This document shows, piece after piece, positions 9,663-19,454 of a DNA stretch of 64,000 nt (position 1 is the first letter of the stretch; every line of letters begins with the position of its first letter). This DNA comes from Eubacteriales bacterium. GTDB lineage: Bacteria; Bacillota; Clostridia; Acetivibrionales; JANLFN01. The translations under genes and the position numbers were made by a program. The stretch is taken from NCBI GenBank assembly GCA_024655885.1, contig JANLFN010000002.1, positions 278,179 through 342,178 of the forward strand. Reading direction: 5' to 3'. The notes beneath the pieces are model-generated. The model did not search any database, had not been told where the DNA came from, and worked only from the letters and a program-made list of their open reading frames with translations.

Positions 9663-9718
9663 GTATGATTGCGTCATACTGTTACGGTGAATTCAATGCT
9701 GAATAAATATAAATCATG

Positions 9719-9747
9719 TTGCATATTTATACATTTCCGTGTATAAT
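9719..9747 (+). promoter_or_regulatory. Predicted sigma-A promoter of argGH
   Basis: A -35 TTGCAT at 9719-9724 and a perfect -10 TATAAT at 9742-9747 are separated by 17 bases, predicting a start near 9754 and a leader of about 100 bases. Just upstream, TGAATAAATATAAATCAT around 9700-9717 resembles one ARG-box half, so ArgR control is possible but weakly supported. Confidence 0.6.
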
Positions 9748-9857
9748 AATCTTTAATTTCTATAAGAAATCTGTTATCATAAGCGTATGAAAACCGTATA
9801 CAACTCATCTGTTTTCATAAACTATTTTAACACCACAAGAATTAAGGAGGTAATTGT

Positions 9858-11090
9858 ATGAGTCAAAAGGAAAAAGTGGTCCTCGCCTATTCGGGCGGTC
9901 TGGATACGTCCATCATCATACCGTGGCTAAAGGAAAACTATGATTGTGAAGTAATCGCCATGGCAGCGGATGTAGGCCAGGGGGAAGAACTGGAGCCCCT
10001 CAATGAAAAGGCTATAAAAACGGGAGCCAGCAAGATATACATAGAGGATTTGAAGGAAGAATTCATTACCGACTTTATCTATCCCACCCTGAAGGCAGGT
10101 GCCGTATATGAAGGGAAATACCTTCTGGGAACCTCTTTTGCAAGGCCCATCATCGCAAAGAGAATGGTGGAGATAGCCCTCAAGGAGGGTGCAACAGCCG
10201 TTGCCCACGGTGCTACGGGCAAAGGGAACGACCAGGTGAGGTTCGAGCTCACCGTTAAAGCGCTGGCTCCTCACCTGAAGATCATCGCCCCGTGGAGGAT
10301 ATGGGATATCAAATCCAGGGAGGATGAAATCGACTACGCGCAGCAGAGGAATATCCCGGTGCCCGTTACTAAAAAGGACAATTACAGCATGGACAGGAAC
10401 CTATGGCACTTAAGCCATGAGGGCTCGGACCTGGAAGATCCCTGGAACGAACCCCGGTACGACAAGCTGCTGAAAATGATGGTCCCCCCTGAAAAAGCCC
10501 CCGACACCCCGGCCTATGTGGAAATCTATTTTGAAAAGGGAATTCCCAAGAAGGTGAACGGAAAGGAATACGGGCCTGTGCAGCTCATAGAGGTGCTGAA
10601 CAGGCTCGGAGGAGAAAACGGCATAGGCATCGTCGACATGGTGGAAAACAGGCTGGTGGGAATGAAATCCAGGGGAGTGTACGAAACCCCCGGCGGCACT
10701 ATTTTATATGCGGCCCACAGGGAGCTGGAGCTGCTCTGCCTGGACAGGGACACCCTGCACTACAAGGACCTGGTGGCGCAGAGGTTTGCGGAGCTGGTAT
10801 ACTTCGGCCAGTGGTACACCCCTCTGAGGGAAGCCCTGTCCGCTTTTGTGGACAGCACCCAGCAAAATGTGACGGGAACGGTGAGAATGAAGCTTTACAA
10901 GGGCAACTGCATGCCCGCCGGCTCCAAGTCCGAATATTCGCTGTACAGTGAGGAACTCTCCACCTTCGGGAGGGATGAGGTGTACAACCAGAAGGATGCC
11001 GAAGGCTTTATCAACCTTTTCGGCCTGCCCATGAAGGTCCGGTCCCTTATGATGAACAAAAATGACTCCAAGGGGTGCACAAAGCCATGA
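9858..11090 (+). CDS. argG: Argininosuccinate synthase
   Basis: A 410-residue enzyme joining citrulline and aspartate with ATP, the penultimate step of arginine synthesis. The PP-loop AYSGGLDTS near residue 10 binds [17 protein letters not shown] and the [15 protein letters not shown] segment are family hallmarks. AAGGAGG lies 8 bases before the ATG. Its stop overlaps the argH start in ATGA. Length is normal. Confidence 0.97.
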   Translation: MSQKEKVVLAYSGGLDTSIIIPWLKENYDCEVIAMAADVGQGEELEPLNEKAIKTGASKIYIEDLKEEFITDFIYPTLKAGAVYEGKYLLGTSFARPIIAKRMVEIALKEGATAVAHGATGKGNDQVRFELTVKALAPHLKIIAPWRIWDIKSREDEIDYAQQRNIPVPVTKKDNYSMDRNLWHLSHEGSDLEDPWNEPRYDKLLKMMVPPEKAPDTPAYVEIYFEKGIPKKVNGKEYGPVQLIEVLNRLGGENGIGIVDMVENRLVGMKSRGVYETPGGTILYAAHRELELLCLDRDTLHYKDLVAQRFAELVYFGQWYTPLREALSAFVDSTQQNVTGTVRMKLYKGNCMPAGSKSEYSLYSEELSTFGRDEVYNQKDAEGFINLFGLPMKVRSLMMNKNDSKGCTKP

Positions 11091-12463
11091 AGCTCTGGGG
11101 TGGAAGGTTCAGCAAAAACACGGACAAAACCGTGGACGATTTCAATTCCTCCATAAGTTTTGACAGCCGGATGTACAGGCAGGATATCCGGGGCAGCCTG
11201 GCCCATGCAAAAATGCTGGGCAAGTGCGGCGTTATTCCGGAGGAGGAAGCCGCGTTGATATGCAAAACCCTCTCCGAAATCCTGGCGGATATTGAAAAAG
11301 GCAGGGTGGAGTTTGAAATCGACGCGGAAGACATCCATATGAATATTGAGAAAATTCTCATATCCAGGATAGGCGATACGGGGAAGAAGCTCCACACGGG
11401 GAGAAGCCGCAATGACCAGGTGGCTCTGGACCTAAGGATGTACCTCAAGGATGAGATAAAAGAAATAAAGAGCCTGCTGGCGGCCCTTGAGACCGCCCTG
11501 CTGGACATTGCGGAAAAGAACCTTACGGTGATTCTTCCCGGCTATACCCACCTTCAAAGGGCACAGCCCGTCACGCTGGCGCACCACATGATGGCCTATT
11601 TCCAGATGTTCGGGAGGGATATGGAGAGGTTGGACGACTGTTATAAAAGGACGGATGTCATGCCCTTGGGGTCAGGCGCCCTTGCGGGGACAACTTATCC
11701 CCTGGACAGGCAAGCGGTGGCCGATGAGCTCGGTTTCTCCGCAATTACCGCCAACAGCCTGGATGCCGTGAGCGACAGGGATTTTGCCATTGAGCTGCTG
11801 TCCTGCCTTTCCATTGTCATGATGCATTTGAGCAGGTTCTGCGAAGAACTGGTATTATGGTCCTCCCTTGAATTCGGATTTGTTGAGATGGATGACGCCT
11901 ACAGTACGGGAAGCAGCATCATGCCCCAAAAGAAAAATCCCGATGTTGCGGAGCTGGTCAGGGGGAAGACAGGAAGAGTTTACGGAAGCCTGGTGACCCT
12001 GCTCACCGTCATGAAATCCTTGCCCCTGGCCTACAACAAAGACATGCAGGAAGACAAGGAAGCGGTTTTTGATGCGGTGGATACGGTGAAGATGTGCCTT
12101 CCCGTATTTACCAGAATGCTCTTGACAATGAAGGTGAAGAAAGAAAACATGTACAGGGCGGCGCAGGGCGGCTTTACCAATGCGACGGACATTGCCGACT
12201 ACCTGGTGAAAAAGGGTGTTCCTTTCAGGAGCTCCCATGAAATTATCGGCCGGCTGGTCCTTTTCTGCATACAGAACGGCAAGTCCATCGAAGAACTGGG
12301 CCTGCAGGAGTTGAAAAGCTTCTCCCCCCTTATTGAGGAGGATATCTATGAAGCCATAAGCCTGGAGAGATGTGTTTCGGAGAGAAAGCTTCCGGGCGGC
12401 CCGGCGGTGGAAAGCGTGATGGAAGCCATACGAAAGGGCAGGATTTTTTTGTCACGGACATAA
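11087..12463 (+). CDS. argH: Argininosuccinate lyase
   Basis: A 458-residue member of the fumarase/aspartase superfamily that releases arginine and fumarate. It starts [10 protein letters not shown], the usual N-terminus, and carries [24 protein letters not shown] and the signature [12 protein letters not shown]. An in-frame GTG 12 bases upstream exists, but the ATG at 11087 overlaps the argG stop (ATGA) and matches the family start. Followed by a strong terminator. Confidence 0.97.
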   Translation: MKLWGGRFSKNTDKTVDDFNSSISFDSRMYRQDIRGSLAHAKMLGKCGVIPEEEAALICKTLSEILADIEKGRVEFEIDAEDIHMNIEKILISRIGDTGKKLHTGRSRNDQVALDLRMYLKDEIKEIKSLLAALETALLDIAEKNLTVILPGYTHLQRAQPVTLAHHMMAYFQMFGRDMERLDDCYKRTDVMPLGSGALAGTTYPLDRQAVADELGFSAITANSLDAVSDRDFAIELLSCLSIVMMHLSRFCEELVLWSSLEFGFVEMDDAYSTGSSIMPQKKNPDVAELVRGKTGRVYGSLVTLLTVMKSLPLAYNKDMQEDKEAVFDAVDTVKMCLPVFTRMLLTMKVKKENMYRAAQGGFTNATDIADYLVKKGVPFRSSHEIIGRLVLFCIQNGKSIEELGLQELKSFSPLIEEDIYEAISLERCVSERKLPGGPAVESVMEAIRKGRIFLSRT

Positions 12464-12501
12464 AATACAGGTGCTTCTTTGGGGCATCAGCTTAAAAAGG
12501 A

Positions 12502-12541
12502 ATGAGGCGGAAATATGAGATGAGTTTCCACCTCATTTTTT
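12502..12541 (+). terminator. Intrinsic terminator of argGH
   Basis: ATGAGG-C-GGAAA pairs with TTTCC-A-CCTCAT (one mismatch) and is followed by a run of six T. On the opposite strand the same stem overlaps the last codons of the small convergent gene at 12533-12703. Confidence 0.85.
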
Positions 12542-12703
12542 GCCTTGAATACACACGCTTATATTGAGCTTTCCGGATTTTGCATCTACACGAACCTCTC
12601 TCAGGATGATGCCCTTTACTTGAAAAGTTGAAACCAGGTCCCTTTTAATGTTTTCCACAAGTTGGTCGTATTGTCCCACATCCATTTTACTCTTGAACAG
12701 CAT
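12533..12703 (-). CDS. Small hypothetical protein, 56 residues
   Basis: Reading minus from the ATG at 12703 gives a charged 56-residue protein starting MLFKSKMDVGQYDQLVEN and ending NISVCIQGKK, with a stop inside the argH terminator stem. AGGGGG lies five bases upstream of the start. It has no signal peptide or membrane segment. I do not recognise the family. The good start context and balanced composition suggest a real gene; it could be co-transcribed with the gene at 12878-13189, although a terminator lies between. Confidence 0.55.
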   Translation of the reverse strand: MLFKSKMDVGQYDQLVENIKRDLVSTFQVKGIILREVRVDAKSGKLNISVCIQGKK

Positions 12704-12834
12704 GGAATCCCCCTGACAAAAAGAATAATTGTCCTCTGCGGCCTATCCACCACTTGTTATCATGTTACGTCATTTCCCCTGTTTTGTATATTATTTCCTT
12801 GCGGAGGAAGGGCCTGATAATTTCCTGAAAATTC

Positions 12835-12858
12835 AAAAAGCCCGGCCGGCCGGACTTT
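12835..12858 (-). terminator. Intrinsic terminator of the 12878-13189 gene
   Basis: On the minus strand AAAGtCCGGCC/GGCCGGgCTTT forms a very GC-rich hairpin followed by TTTTT, 20 bases after the stop codon at 12878. Confidence 0.75.
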
Positions 12859-12877
12859 CCCAGAGGAGTTATGAAGG

Positions 12878-13189
12878 TCATTTCTGCTTAACCTTTTTGT
12901 CCAGGGCTTTTCCCATGCTGTACCACGAATCTCTCAGTTTAAACCTTATTTCTTCATCCAATATTCTTTCTATGACATCATTTAAGCTCTTTCGCATCTC
13001 AATATATTCAATCATATTGAATTCAGGCTTTTCCAACAGTTTCTCCATAGATGAAATCCAGCTGTTGATATGTTCGGAACCTAAAAATTCACCTGGTATT
13101 TTTCTCTTCAAATGCACAAGGACAAGCTTAACCGCCTTACGCTTAATGTCTGCATCTGTTTGAACCTTTCTTGCACAGTCCTTTGCCAT
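12878..13189 (-). CDS. Hypothetical helical protein, 103 residues
   Basis: A basic, probably all-helical protein beginning MAKDCARKVQTDADIKR and ending KALDKKVKQK. No signal peptide or membrane segment. An ATG at 13189 has GGGAG eight bases upstream and is preferred over a GTG three codons earlier. I do not recognise the family; it stands alone with its own terminator. Confidence 0.65.
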   Translation of the reverse strand: MAKDCARKVQTDADIKRKAVKLVLVHLKRKIPGEFLGSEHINSWISSMEKLLEKPEFNMIEYIEMRKSLNDVIERILDEEIRFKLRDSWYSMGKALDKKVKQK

Positions 13190-13584
13190 CCTAAACACTC
13201 CCTATTATTCAAATTCATATAAATATATTGAAACACAAAAAATATTTTTTCAATTTTTGATAAGTAATTATTAATATTTTAGAAAATTGCATCTCTACAA
13301 ATGAAACTTTTTGTGATACTTTAATTATATAATACAATGGTGCACAATGCAATTTATCAATAAAATAGCAATCATTTTTTGGCTATTAATTATATTATTT
13401 CAATTTTATACATATTATAACATAATATCAAAAAAATATCTAGAAAAATCAGCCTCTTTTTAATAATATTGGAACAGGGCTGTTTTCTCGGCAGGATACC
13501 CGCTTTCAGCGGATGAAATGTTGTAAATACCGAAGCTTAGACATGGGATGTGCAAAACTTTTTTGTGGGAAAAAAATCGAGGCA
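13190..13584. other. AT-rich intergenic stretch
   Basis: About 395 bases, very AT-rich (runs of A and T throughout 13200-13450), with no reading frame or RNA gene that I can recognise. It must contain the promoter of the 12878-13189 gene. Confidence 0.6.
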
Positions 13585-14724
13585 CTAGTAAAGGACTAAT
13601 TTCTTTCCGTTCAACCTGTTTTTATCTATATCTCCTTCTTTGGATTTGGGGATTGTTATTGTATCGCTATTTCCGTCACTGACATACTGGTCTTCCCTCG
13701 GCAGGTTTTTCAACCACCAGGCCAGGTCCGCATTTACGGGCTTAATGCCGGAAGCCCTTACCCTGTGGATAGACAGGGGGTTAAAATTCTTGCTTACGGG
13801 AGAAAGGGCAGGGTCCCATCCCACTTCCATGATAGCCGCATTCTCATACCCAACCCCCTGGTATTCGCCTTTTGCAACATATCCCTGGAGTTCCTTAGGC
13901 GCCTGGCCGAAAGGCAGCGCCAGGGATACCATCCGATAGCCGGGGATCAGCTCATACATTTTTTTCTGGTTTTCTCCTATCTCCTTTTGTATGGCATCGG
14001 CGCTTTTCGCTTCATTCAGGTAGATATGGGTGTATGTATGGTTCCCTATTTCAAAGCCCCTGTCCGTTAAGTATTTTAGCCTCTCCGAAAGGGTACCCTT
14101 CCCGGCAAAGGTCTGCAGTCCCAGATTTACATAGAAGGTACCTGCCAGACCGAAATCCGGGTGGGTCTTGTTAAATTCTTCCATAATTCCCACCGCCGAT
14201 TTCTTGTTTATCTCCAGCTTTCCGTTTTCTTCCACCAGGTTAAACTGCCCTGCCGTGCCGTCATCAAAGGTAAATACCATGGGAATACAGCCTGCCGGAA
14301 CCGAAATATTATTATTCAGGTAGTCGCTCACACTGATCAGCCGGTAACCTTTTTCATACAATTGAGGCAGCAGCTTCTCAAAATCTCCGAAAGTTGTAGT
14401 ATACTGCCCGTCGTCATGTTTGGTGGGAGTAAAGGATTGGACAAAATTATGGAACATGACCACCATGATTTTACCGTTCTCATTGGGTTTTATCTTTGCG
14501 ATATCTGCGGCATCCAGGCCTTTCACCGTATTTTCAGCCTCTCCCGGGATTTTGCGGCTGCCGTCGGAGCCGGAACCGGAGGCATTGCTCTGTGTGGTGC
14601 CCGGGGCTGCGGCACGGCCTGTGCCTGGGCTGTCCTTTTGAAGTCGGGGATTTTCCATGCAGCCTGTCACTAAAAAAAGCAGAAAAAGGATTAGGGCGGA
14701 AAATGCTTTTATGGATTTTGCCAT
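13585..14724 (-). CDS. Polysaccharide deacetylase-family lipoprotein
   Basis: A 379-residue exported lipoprotein: hydrophobic signal segment followed by lipobox LVTGC near residue 22, then a Gly/Ser/Ala-rich linker. A NodB-type fold follows, with PMVFTFDDGTAG (catalytic/metal Asp pair) around residue 155 and FEIGNHTYTHIYL (metal His pair). Such enzymes remove N-acetyl or O-acetyl groups from cell-wall or other surface glycans; the exact substrate is unknown. The ATG follows AGGAGA. It is monocistronic as far as can be seen. Confidence 0.85.
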   Translation of the reverse strand: MAKSIKAFSALILFLLFLVTGCMENPRLQKDSPGTGRAAAPGTTQSNASGSGSDGSRKIPGEAENTVKGLDAADIAKIKPNENGKIMVVMFHNFVQSFTPTKHDDGQYTTTFGDFEKLLPQLYEKGYRLISVSDYLNNNISVPAGCIPMVFTFDDGTAGQFNLVEENGKLEINKKSAVGIMEEFNKTHPDFGLAGTFYVNLGLQTFAGKGTLSERLKYLTDRGFEIGNHTYTHIYLNEAKSADAIQKEIGENQKKMYELIPGYRMVSLALPFGQAPKELQGYVAKGEYQGVGYENAAIMEVGWDPALSPVSKNFNPLSIHRVRASGIKPVNADLAWWLKNLPREDQYVSDGNSDTITIPKSKEGDIDKNRLNGKKLVLY

Positions 14725-15176
14725 TTGATTTTCTCCTCAATGCAAGTGTGTTGTTATGAATACCCAAAGGAACATGCATTGCCAAATCTATATTGAAGGT
14801 GAAAATGATTTTGCACTTATCCGTCTTCACCCTTCAATCCCTGAGTGAATGCCCCGGGAATCTGAATAACCTCTGATAAAATCATTTCCGCCATTTGTCC
14901 GAACGGAAATGTAAAGGTTTTCCGTAAAACATATGGATCTTATGTTAATTATATTATATACCCTTCCATCTGTTCAAATACAAATTCTATTTTGTTCTTC
15001 CCTTGCAGTTCATGGGACCCATACTGTATTTATGTAAAATAGACGAAAAGGATGGGAGAAAGGTTCCCACAGGGCCTTGTTTTTATCCTCATTTTGCGTA
15101 CCATCCTTACCCTAAAGAAAAAAATGGCATGTACAAAATTGCGATCAATGTAATATACTGTCATATAGGAGGTTTT
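14725..15176. other. Intergenic region between deacetylase and PucR-type pseudogene
   Basis: No gene seen. On the minus strand a predicted promoter for the deacetylase lies at 14948-14977. On the plus strand the end (about 15130-15170) carries the conserved sequence found upstream of all three PucR-type copies. Confidence 0.6.
14948..14977 (-). promoter_or_regulatory. Possible sigma-A promoter of the deacetylase gene
   Basis: Minus strand: TTGAAC (14977-14972), an 18-base gap, and a perfect TATAAT (14953-14948). It would give a leader of about 220 bases before the ATG at 14724, which is long, so the call is tentative. Confidence 0.45.
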
Positions 15177-16299
15177 TTGACAATGTTGCCTTTAAGCTGT
15201 GACGCCAATGTCCTGTGCGTGCAGGATGCGGATATTCCTGTGGAAAAAATAAAAGAATCGGGTGCTAACCTGTTGGTGCTGAATAAAAAGGTAGGTGTGG
15301 CCGTAGTTTTTAATGAAGTACAGGATATTCTATCCGCTCACTTGAATTTTACCCGCAGCTCTGAGATACTGCTGGATACGCTGATACACGGAAAGGGGGT
15401 ACAGCATGTTGTGGAAATAGGCTGTGAAATTCTGGGCAACCCTGTGATCGTCGGCGATCCCGGCGGCAAGCTGATCGCCCAAGCAAAAGGTTTATTAAAA
15501 GATGAGCCCTACTGGAATAAGCACCTGCAAAAGGGGTATCTTTCCTATGAATTTATACACCGTTCAAATTTCAAGGCTGTCCATGAGAAAGTGAATAAAA
15601 GCGCTTCTCCCGTCCTGTTGAAAAGGGCCCTCAACTTAAAGCGCAACAGCATCATGGGCAAGATCAAGGTTGACAATATCATTGTGGCTAATCTTACGGT
15701 TATAGAATACGAAAGGCCCTTTAAGAAAAAGGATATGGAACTCATTGCACTTTTATGCGATGTGATCTCATTGCACTTTTATGCGATGTGATCTCTGCGG
15801 AAATGCAAAAAAGCAATTCCTATAAAAACACCAAGGAAACCATGTATGAAAACTTTATAGCCGACCTGCTGGACGGAAATATACGGGACGGCAAAACCGT
15901 GGAGGAAAGGGTGAAAGCCATCGAATTAGGCATCCGGGAAAACAAGGAGGAGGCGTTCTTCATCTACGAGGAATATATTATATACCACCTCTTAGATATC
16001 TGCTCCGGTCAGATAGATTTGAAAGAATTCTGCCACCCTCTGCTTTTTGACCTCATGGAATACGACAAAAAAGCAAGACCAATTACACCCGGACCCTTTA
16101 CGTGTATCTCATGAACAGGGGGAACCGGGCGGAATCCGCCAACACTTTACACATCCACCGGGCAACCATGATTTACCGCATTGAAAAAATTGAAACAATT
16201 ATGGGAGTGGATCTCAATGATACGTACACAATGCATCACTCGTACCTTTCCTTTATGATCCTCAAGCTAATAAACAAATTAAATTTTGAGCTCTATTAA
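15177..16299 (+). pseudogene. Decayed PucR-type transcriptional regulator (copy 1)
   Basis: Homologous to the two intact copies at 16418 and 19455 but broken in four ways. The N-terminal 60 or so codons are gone, translation now beginning at a TTG behind AGGAGG. A 26-bp tandem duplication at 15744-15795 shifts the frame after LIALLCDVIS. About 100 codons are deleted between ...GKTVEERV and KAIELGIRENKEE. A one-base loss near 16075 shifts the frame again before LMNRGNRAESAN. The C-terminal helix-turn-helix (HIHRATMIYRIEKIE) is still readable. Unlikely to be functional. Confidence 0.88.
15744..15795 (+). repeat. 26-bp tandem duplication inside the regulator pseudogene
   Basis: Two perfect 26-base units, 15744-15769 and 15770-15795, beginning ATTGCACTTTTATGCG. 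Because 26 is not a multiple of three it causes a frameshift; removing one unit restores ALLCDVISAEMQKS, the normal family sequence. Confidence 0.92.
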
Positions 16300-16417
16300 A
16301 TATCACACTTTAAACCATGAATACTTAAATTTTCTATGGGATTCGCAGCAAACAAAAAAATTATGTACACAGGTGCCGGGACTGTAATATACTTTTACAT
16401 AGGAGGTGTTCCTCTTT

Positions 16418-17992
16418 ATGGATATCAATCTCACCACCATCGCATCCAAGTTGAAGCGCTACAACCCCAAGCTGTATACCCCCGGCGGGGGATCCGCACC
16501 TTTAAAGTCCGTCAAGCTGCTGCTGGAAGGCATGCCGTCGTTAGAGCCTGACATCCTGTACATTGGAAAAGCTTCCTCTTTTGTAGGGAAGCTGCCCCCA
16601 AGCTCCTGCGTCAATATCCTGTGCGTGCCGGATGTGGACATCCCTCCCGAATATACCGGAAACTCCAATATGAACCTGATGGTGCTGGACAAAAAGGCGG
16701 ATGTGTTCATGGTATTCAATGAGATCCAGGATGTTTTAACCGCTGAATTAAATCTTGCCCGCAGCTCCAAGAGATTGCTGGACACGTTGATGGACGGGAA
16801 AGGCATACAGCATATCATTGATGTTGCCTATGAGATTCTGGGAAATCCTATCTGTTTTGGAGACCCCAGCGGCAGGCTTATCACCCACAAAGGGCTGGTG
16901 GAGGCCATCGAGCCCATTTGGGACGAGCAGATAAAAACCGGGAGGTTTTCTCCCAATACGGTACGCTCCTCGGAATACCAGGAGTCTGTGGCCAAAATAA
17001 ATAAAAGCAGTTCGCCCGTCTGGCTAAAAGGGATGTCCAAGTATTTAAAAATTGCGTCCAAAGTGGCCATCGGCAATATTACGGTAGGATACCTGACGGT
17101 CATAGAATACGAAAAGCCTTTTAAGGAAAGCGATTTGGAACTGGTTGCACTCCTGTGCGACGTCATCTCTTCGGAAATGTACAAAACCAAGCCCTTTAAA
17201 AACGCGAAAGGCGCTTTATATGAAAGCTTTTTGGCCGACCTGCTGAACGGAAGTATACAAGACAGCCAAGCCGTTCAGGAAATGGTTAAAGACCTCAATT
17301 TAAAATTAGGCGAGAACCTCTATATCCTCACCATAGACCTGAGGCGCTCGGACAACAGCTATGCCCATTTAGTCCATTTAATGTATCGTCTCGAAAATAT
17401 GGTCACCGGCAGCAAGTCCATTATGTACAGGGACTATATTGTAATGCTTATCAGCTGTGACAAGGAAAAACCCTTCAGCGGCGGAAGTTTGAGCCCCTTT
17501 TTGGAGTTCCTCAGGGAGAACAACCTGTACGCAGGGCTCAGCCGCTGCTTCCACAGCCTGATGGAGTTAAACTATTACTACATGCAGTCATTAAAGGCCA
17601 TAGAACTGGGTATCCGCAGCAACAAGGAGGATGTGTTTTTTGTATATGAGGAGTATGCCCTCTACCACCTTCTGGACACCCACTCCAATCCCGCAGGCCT
17701 GAAAAAATTCTGCCATCCTTCCCTTCTCACCCTCATGGACTACGACCGGAAAAATAATACCAGCTACACCCAGACCCTTTACATCTATATAATGAATAAT
17801 AGAAACCGGGCCGAATCGGCCAACATTTTACGCATTCACCGGGCTACCCTCATTTATCGCATTGAAAAAATCGAGACCATTACCGATATAGACCTGGATG
17901 ATATGAATACATTGAATCATTTATATGTTTCGTTCATGATCCTCCGATTTATCAATCAGTTTAATCCCGAGCCCTACCTGAATACGGGATAA
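16418..17992 (+). CDS. PucR/CdaR-type transcriptional regulator (copy 2)
   Basis: A 524-residue protein. An N-terminal region (about 1-100) is followed by a GAF-like sensory segment (MDGKGIQHIIDVAYEILGNP to VIEYEKPFKESDLELVALLCDV, about 125-255), a central region (about 270-410) and a C-terminal PucR-type HTH (ESANILRIHRATLIYRIEKIE, about 475-500). Such proteins activate catabolic genes in response to a small ligand. The ATG is 11 bases after AGGAGG; a GTG four codons upstream is too close to it. The tail-to-tail neighbour is a URO-D methyltransferase gene ending 6 bases away, the likely target pathway. Confidence 0.82.
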   Translation: MDINLTTIASKLKRYNPKLYTPGGGSAPLKSVKLLLEGMPSLEPDILYIGKASSFVGKLPPSSCVNILCVPDVDIPPEYTGNSNMNLMVLDKKADVFMVFNEIQDVLTAELNLARSSKRLLDTLMDGKGIQHIIDVAYEILGNPICFGDPSGRLITHKGLVEAIEPIWDEQIKTGRFSPNTVRSSEYQESVAKINKSSSPVWLKGMSKYLKIASKVAIGNITVGYLTVIEYEKPFKESDLELVALLCDVISSEMYKTKPFKNAKGALYESFLADLLNGSIQDSQAVQEMVKDLNLKLGENLYILTIDLRRSDNSYAHLVHLMYRLENMVTGSKSIMYRDYIVMLISCDKEKPFSGGSLSPFLEFLRENNLYAGLSRCFHSLMELNYYYMQSLKAIELGIRSNKEDVFFVYEEYALYHLLDTHSNPAGLKKFCHPSLLTLMDYDRKNNTSYTQTLYIYIMNNRNRAESANILRIHRATLIYRIEKIETITDIDLDDMNTLNHLYVSFMILRFINQFNPEPYLNTG

Positions 17993-17998
17993 CCGCTT

Positions 17999-19108
17999 CT
18001 ACTTTCCAAGAGCGGCGGAAATCATAGCCCTCACATTTTCAGGTTTGGCATTGTACGGCGTCGTGCAGCCGGAGGACATGATAAACCCTATGGGAGCAAA
18101 TTCATCCACCAGCCTCTTGCTGTATTTGTAAACCTGGTCCGGTGTAGCCAAGGTCAAAAGCGTGGGGGGAACATCCCCCGTAAAACACATATGCCCCTGC
18201 AGCACCTCTTTTGCCTTAAAAATATCGGTAGTGCTGTCAGTGGAAAAAATGCACTTGCCCTTTGGAAGTTCAAGGAAGTAATTCAGGAAACGGTCCCATG
18301 ACAGATCTAAGTGAAGATAAGCAACCGCCCCTTCTTGTACGGTGATTTCGACCAGCTTTTTAAGGTAGGGCCATGCGAACCTGTTAAAATCCTTTAGGCT
18401 TAAAAAGTTTCCGGCTACGCGCGCTGCCCCAATAGACACCGCAAACGCATTCATGTTGTGTATATACCCTTTTAAGTGTTGTACGGTTTCTTCCAATATT
18501 ATATCCATAACCGCCTGAACCTTGTCAGGCATCCGGTGCAGATCCCTGTTGAATTTGGCCATTGACCGCCCTCCGCTCAAGGTTTCAAAGGGCAGCAAAG
18601 CCAGCGTGGGCGTTAAATACACTATTCCCGCATCCGTAAATTTCCGGACAATCCGGGGTGCCAGCTGTGCGAAATTCTCCATTTGGTCAAGCAGGTTTCC
18701 CAGCCTGTTTTTACAGAACTCAATGAAAAAATAGTCCCATCCTTTATTTATAATTGTATCATAATCTTCCTCCGTCATCATGCCCCGTTCGTCAACCTGC
18801 CAGATAGTATCCTCAGGCAGCTCACGCCCGGGCAGTTTTATGGGAGAAAGGTACATCATGCTCAGAGCAGGAGGATAGTCCACAGCTACCTCGGTACCGT
18901 CGATATCTCCAAGAGCCAGCATTCCTTTTAAAACCAGATCATTCCCGTACTCCACATCTGTGACCATATCGGACAATTTCCCGCCTGCAAGCTTAAGGCA
19001 AAAAGCAGAAGCATTCAACACCACCGGCGGCCTGTCGGTTTTTTTCATGGCCACTACATCCAAAATCCTTTGAAGATGCTGGTCATATAATGGCTGTCCT
19101 GTTTTCAT
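17999..19108 (-). CDS. URO-D superfamily protein, probable corrinoid methyltransferase (MtaA/CmuA-like)
   Basis: A 369-residue URO-D barrel protein, too divergent to be HemE. The region of the zinc site reads VAYLHLDLSWDRF, so the His of the MtaA H-x-C motif is kept but the Cys is replaced by Asp. A C-terminal Cys is present in GFIMSSGCTTPYNAKPENV. Other landmarks are FSTDSTTDIFKAKEVL and FTGDVPPTLLTLATPDQVY. In this family such enzymes move methyl groups to or from a corrinoid protein; the substrate is unknown. GGGAGGTG is 7 bases before the ATG at 19108. It lies between two PucR-type regulators with no corrinoid protein next to it. Confidence 0.8.
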   Translation of the reverse strand: MKTGQPLYDQHLQRILDVVAMKKTDRPPVVLNASAFCLKLAGGKLSDMVTDVEYGNDLVLKGMLALGDIDGTEVAVDYPPALSMMYLSPIKLPGRELPEDTIWQVDERGMMTEEDYDTIINKGWDYFFIEFCKNRLGNLLDQMENFAQLAPRIVRKFTDAGIVYLTPTLALLPFETLSGGRSMAKFNRDLHRMPDKVQAVMDIILEETVQHLKGYIHNMNAFAVSIGAARVAGNFLSLKDFNRFAWPYLKKLVEITVQEGAVAYLHLDLSWDRFLNYFLELPKGKCIFSTDSTTDIFKAKEVLQGHMCFTGDVPPTLLTLATPDQVYKYSKRLVDEFAPIGFIMSSGCTTPYNAKPENVRAMISAALGK

Positions 19109-19454
19109 ATTAGTGCACCTCCCAGATATTTTTAAGCGATCCCAAGGCCTCATGCATTAAGATGCCTGCAAAGCCGCGTTTTCCATGGAATGTGAAAGCT
19201 TCACCCGATAGGTTCTCCTGTACACTTTGTTTATCTTTATGTTACCATGGATATAAGACTAAAACCAGCCCTCAAAAAGTAGAAAATTCTATATATAAAA
19301 TTATACGAAGTATAGGACATTCTCATAACAGGTTCAACCTGCACCGCCGGAAATAATTTAGCATTTTCCGGAATACCCGGTTTGCGCTAAAAAAATATTA
19401 TGTACACAGGTGCACGCACTGTAGTATACTTTTATACAGGAGGTGTTCCTCTTT

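Larger units (their letters stand above)
9369..9857. other. Divergent intergenic region between cas operon and argGH
   Basis: An AT-rich 489-base stretch with no gene. It must hold the cas promoter (minus) and the argG promoter (plus). On the minus strand a weak pair TTGTCT / TAAGAT with a 17-base gap lies around 9555-9585; I do not trust it strongly. The argG promoter and a palindrome are listed separately. Confidence 0.6.

Noticed and set aside
17999..19108. HemE (uroporphyrinogen decarboxylase) for the URO-D genes
   Set aside because: Sequence around the active site and the context (regulators, corrinoid genes, no haem genes) fit corrinoid methyltransferase-type URO-D proteins instead.
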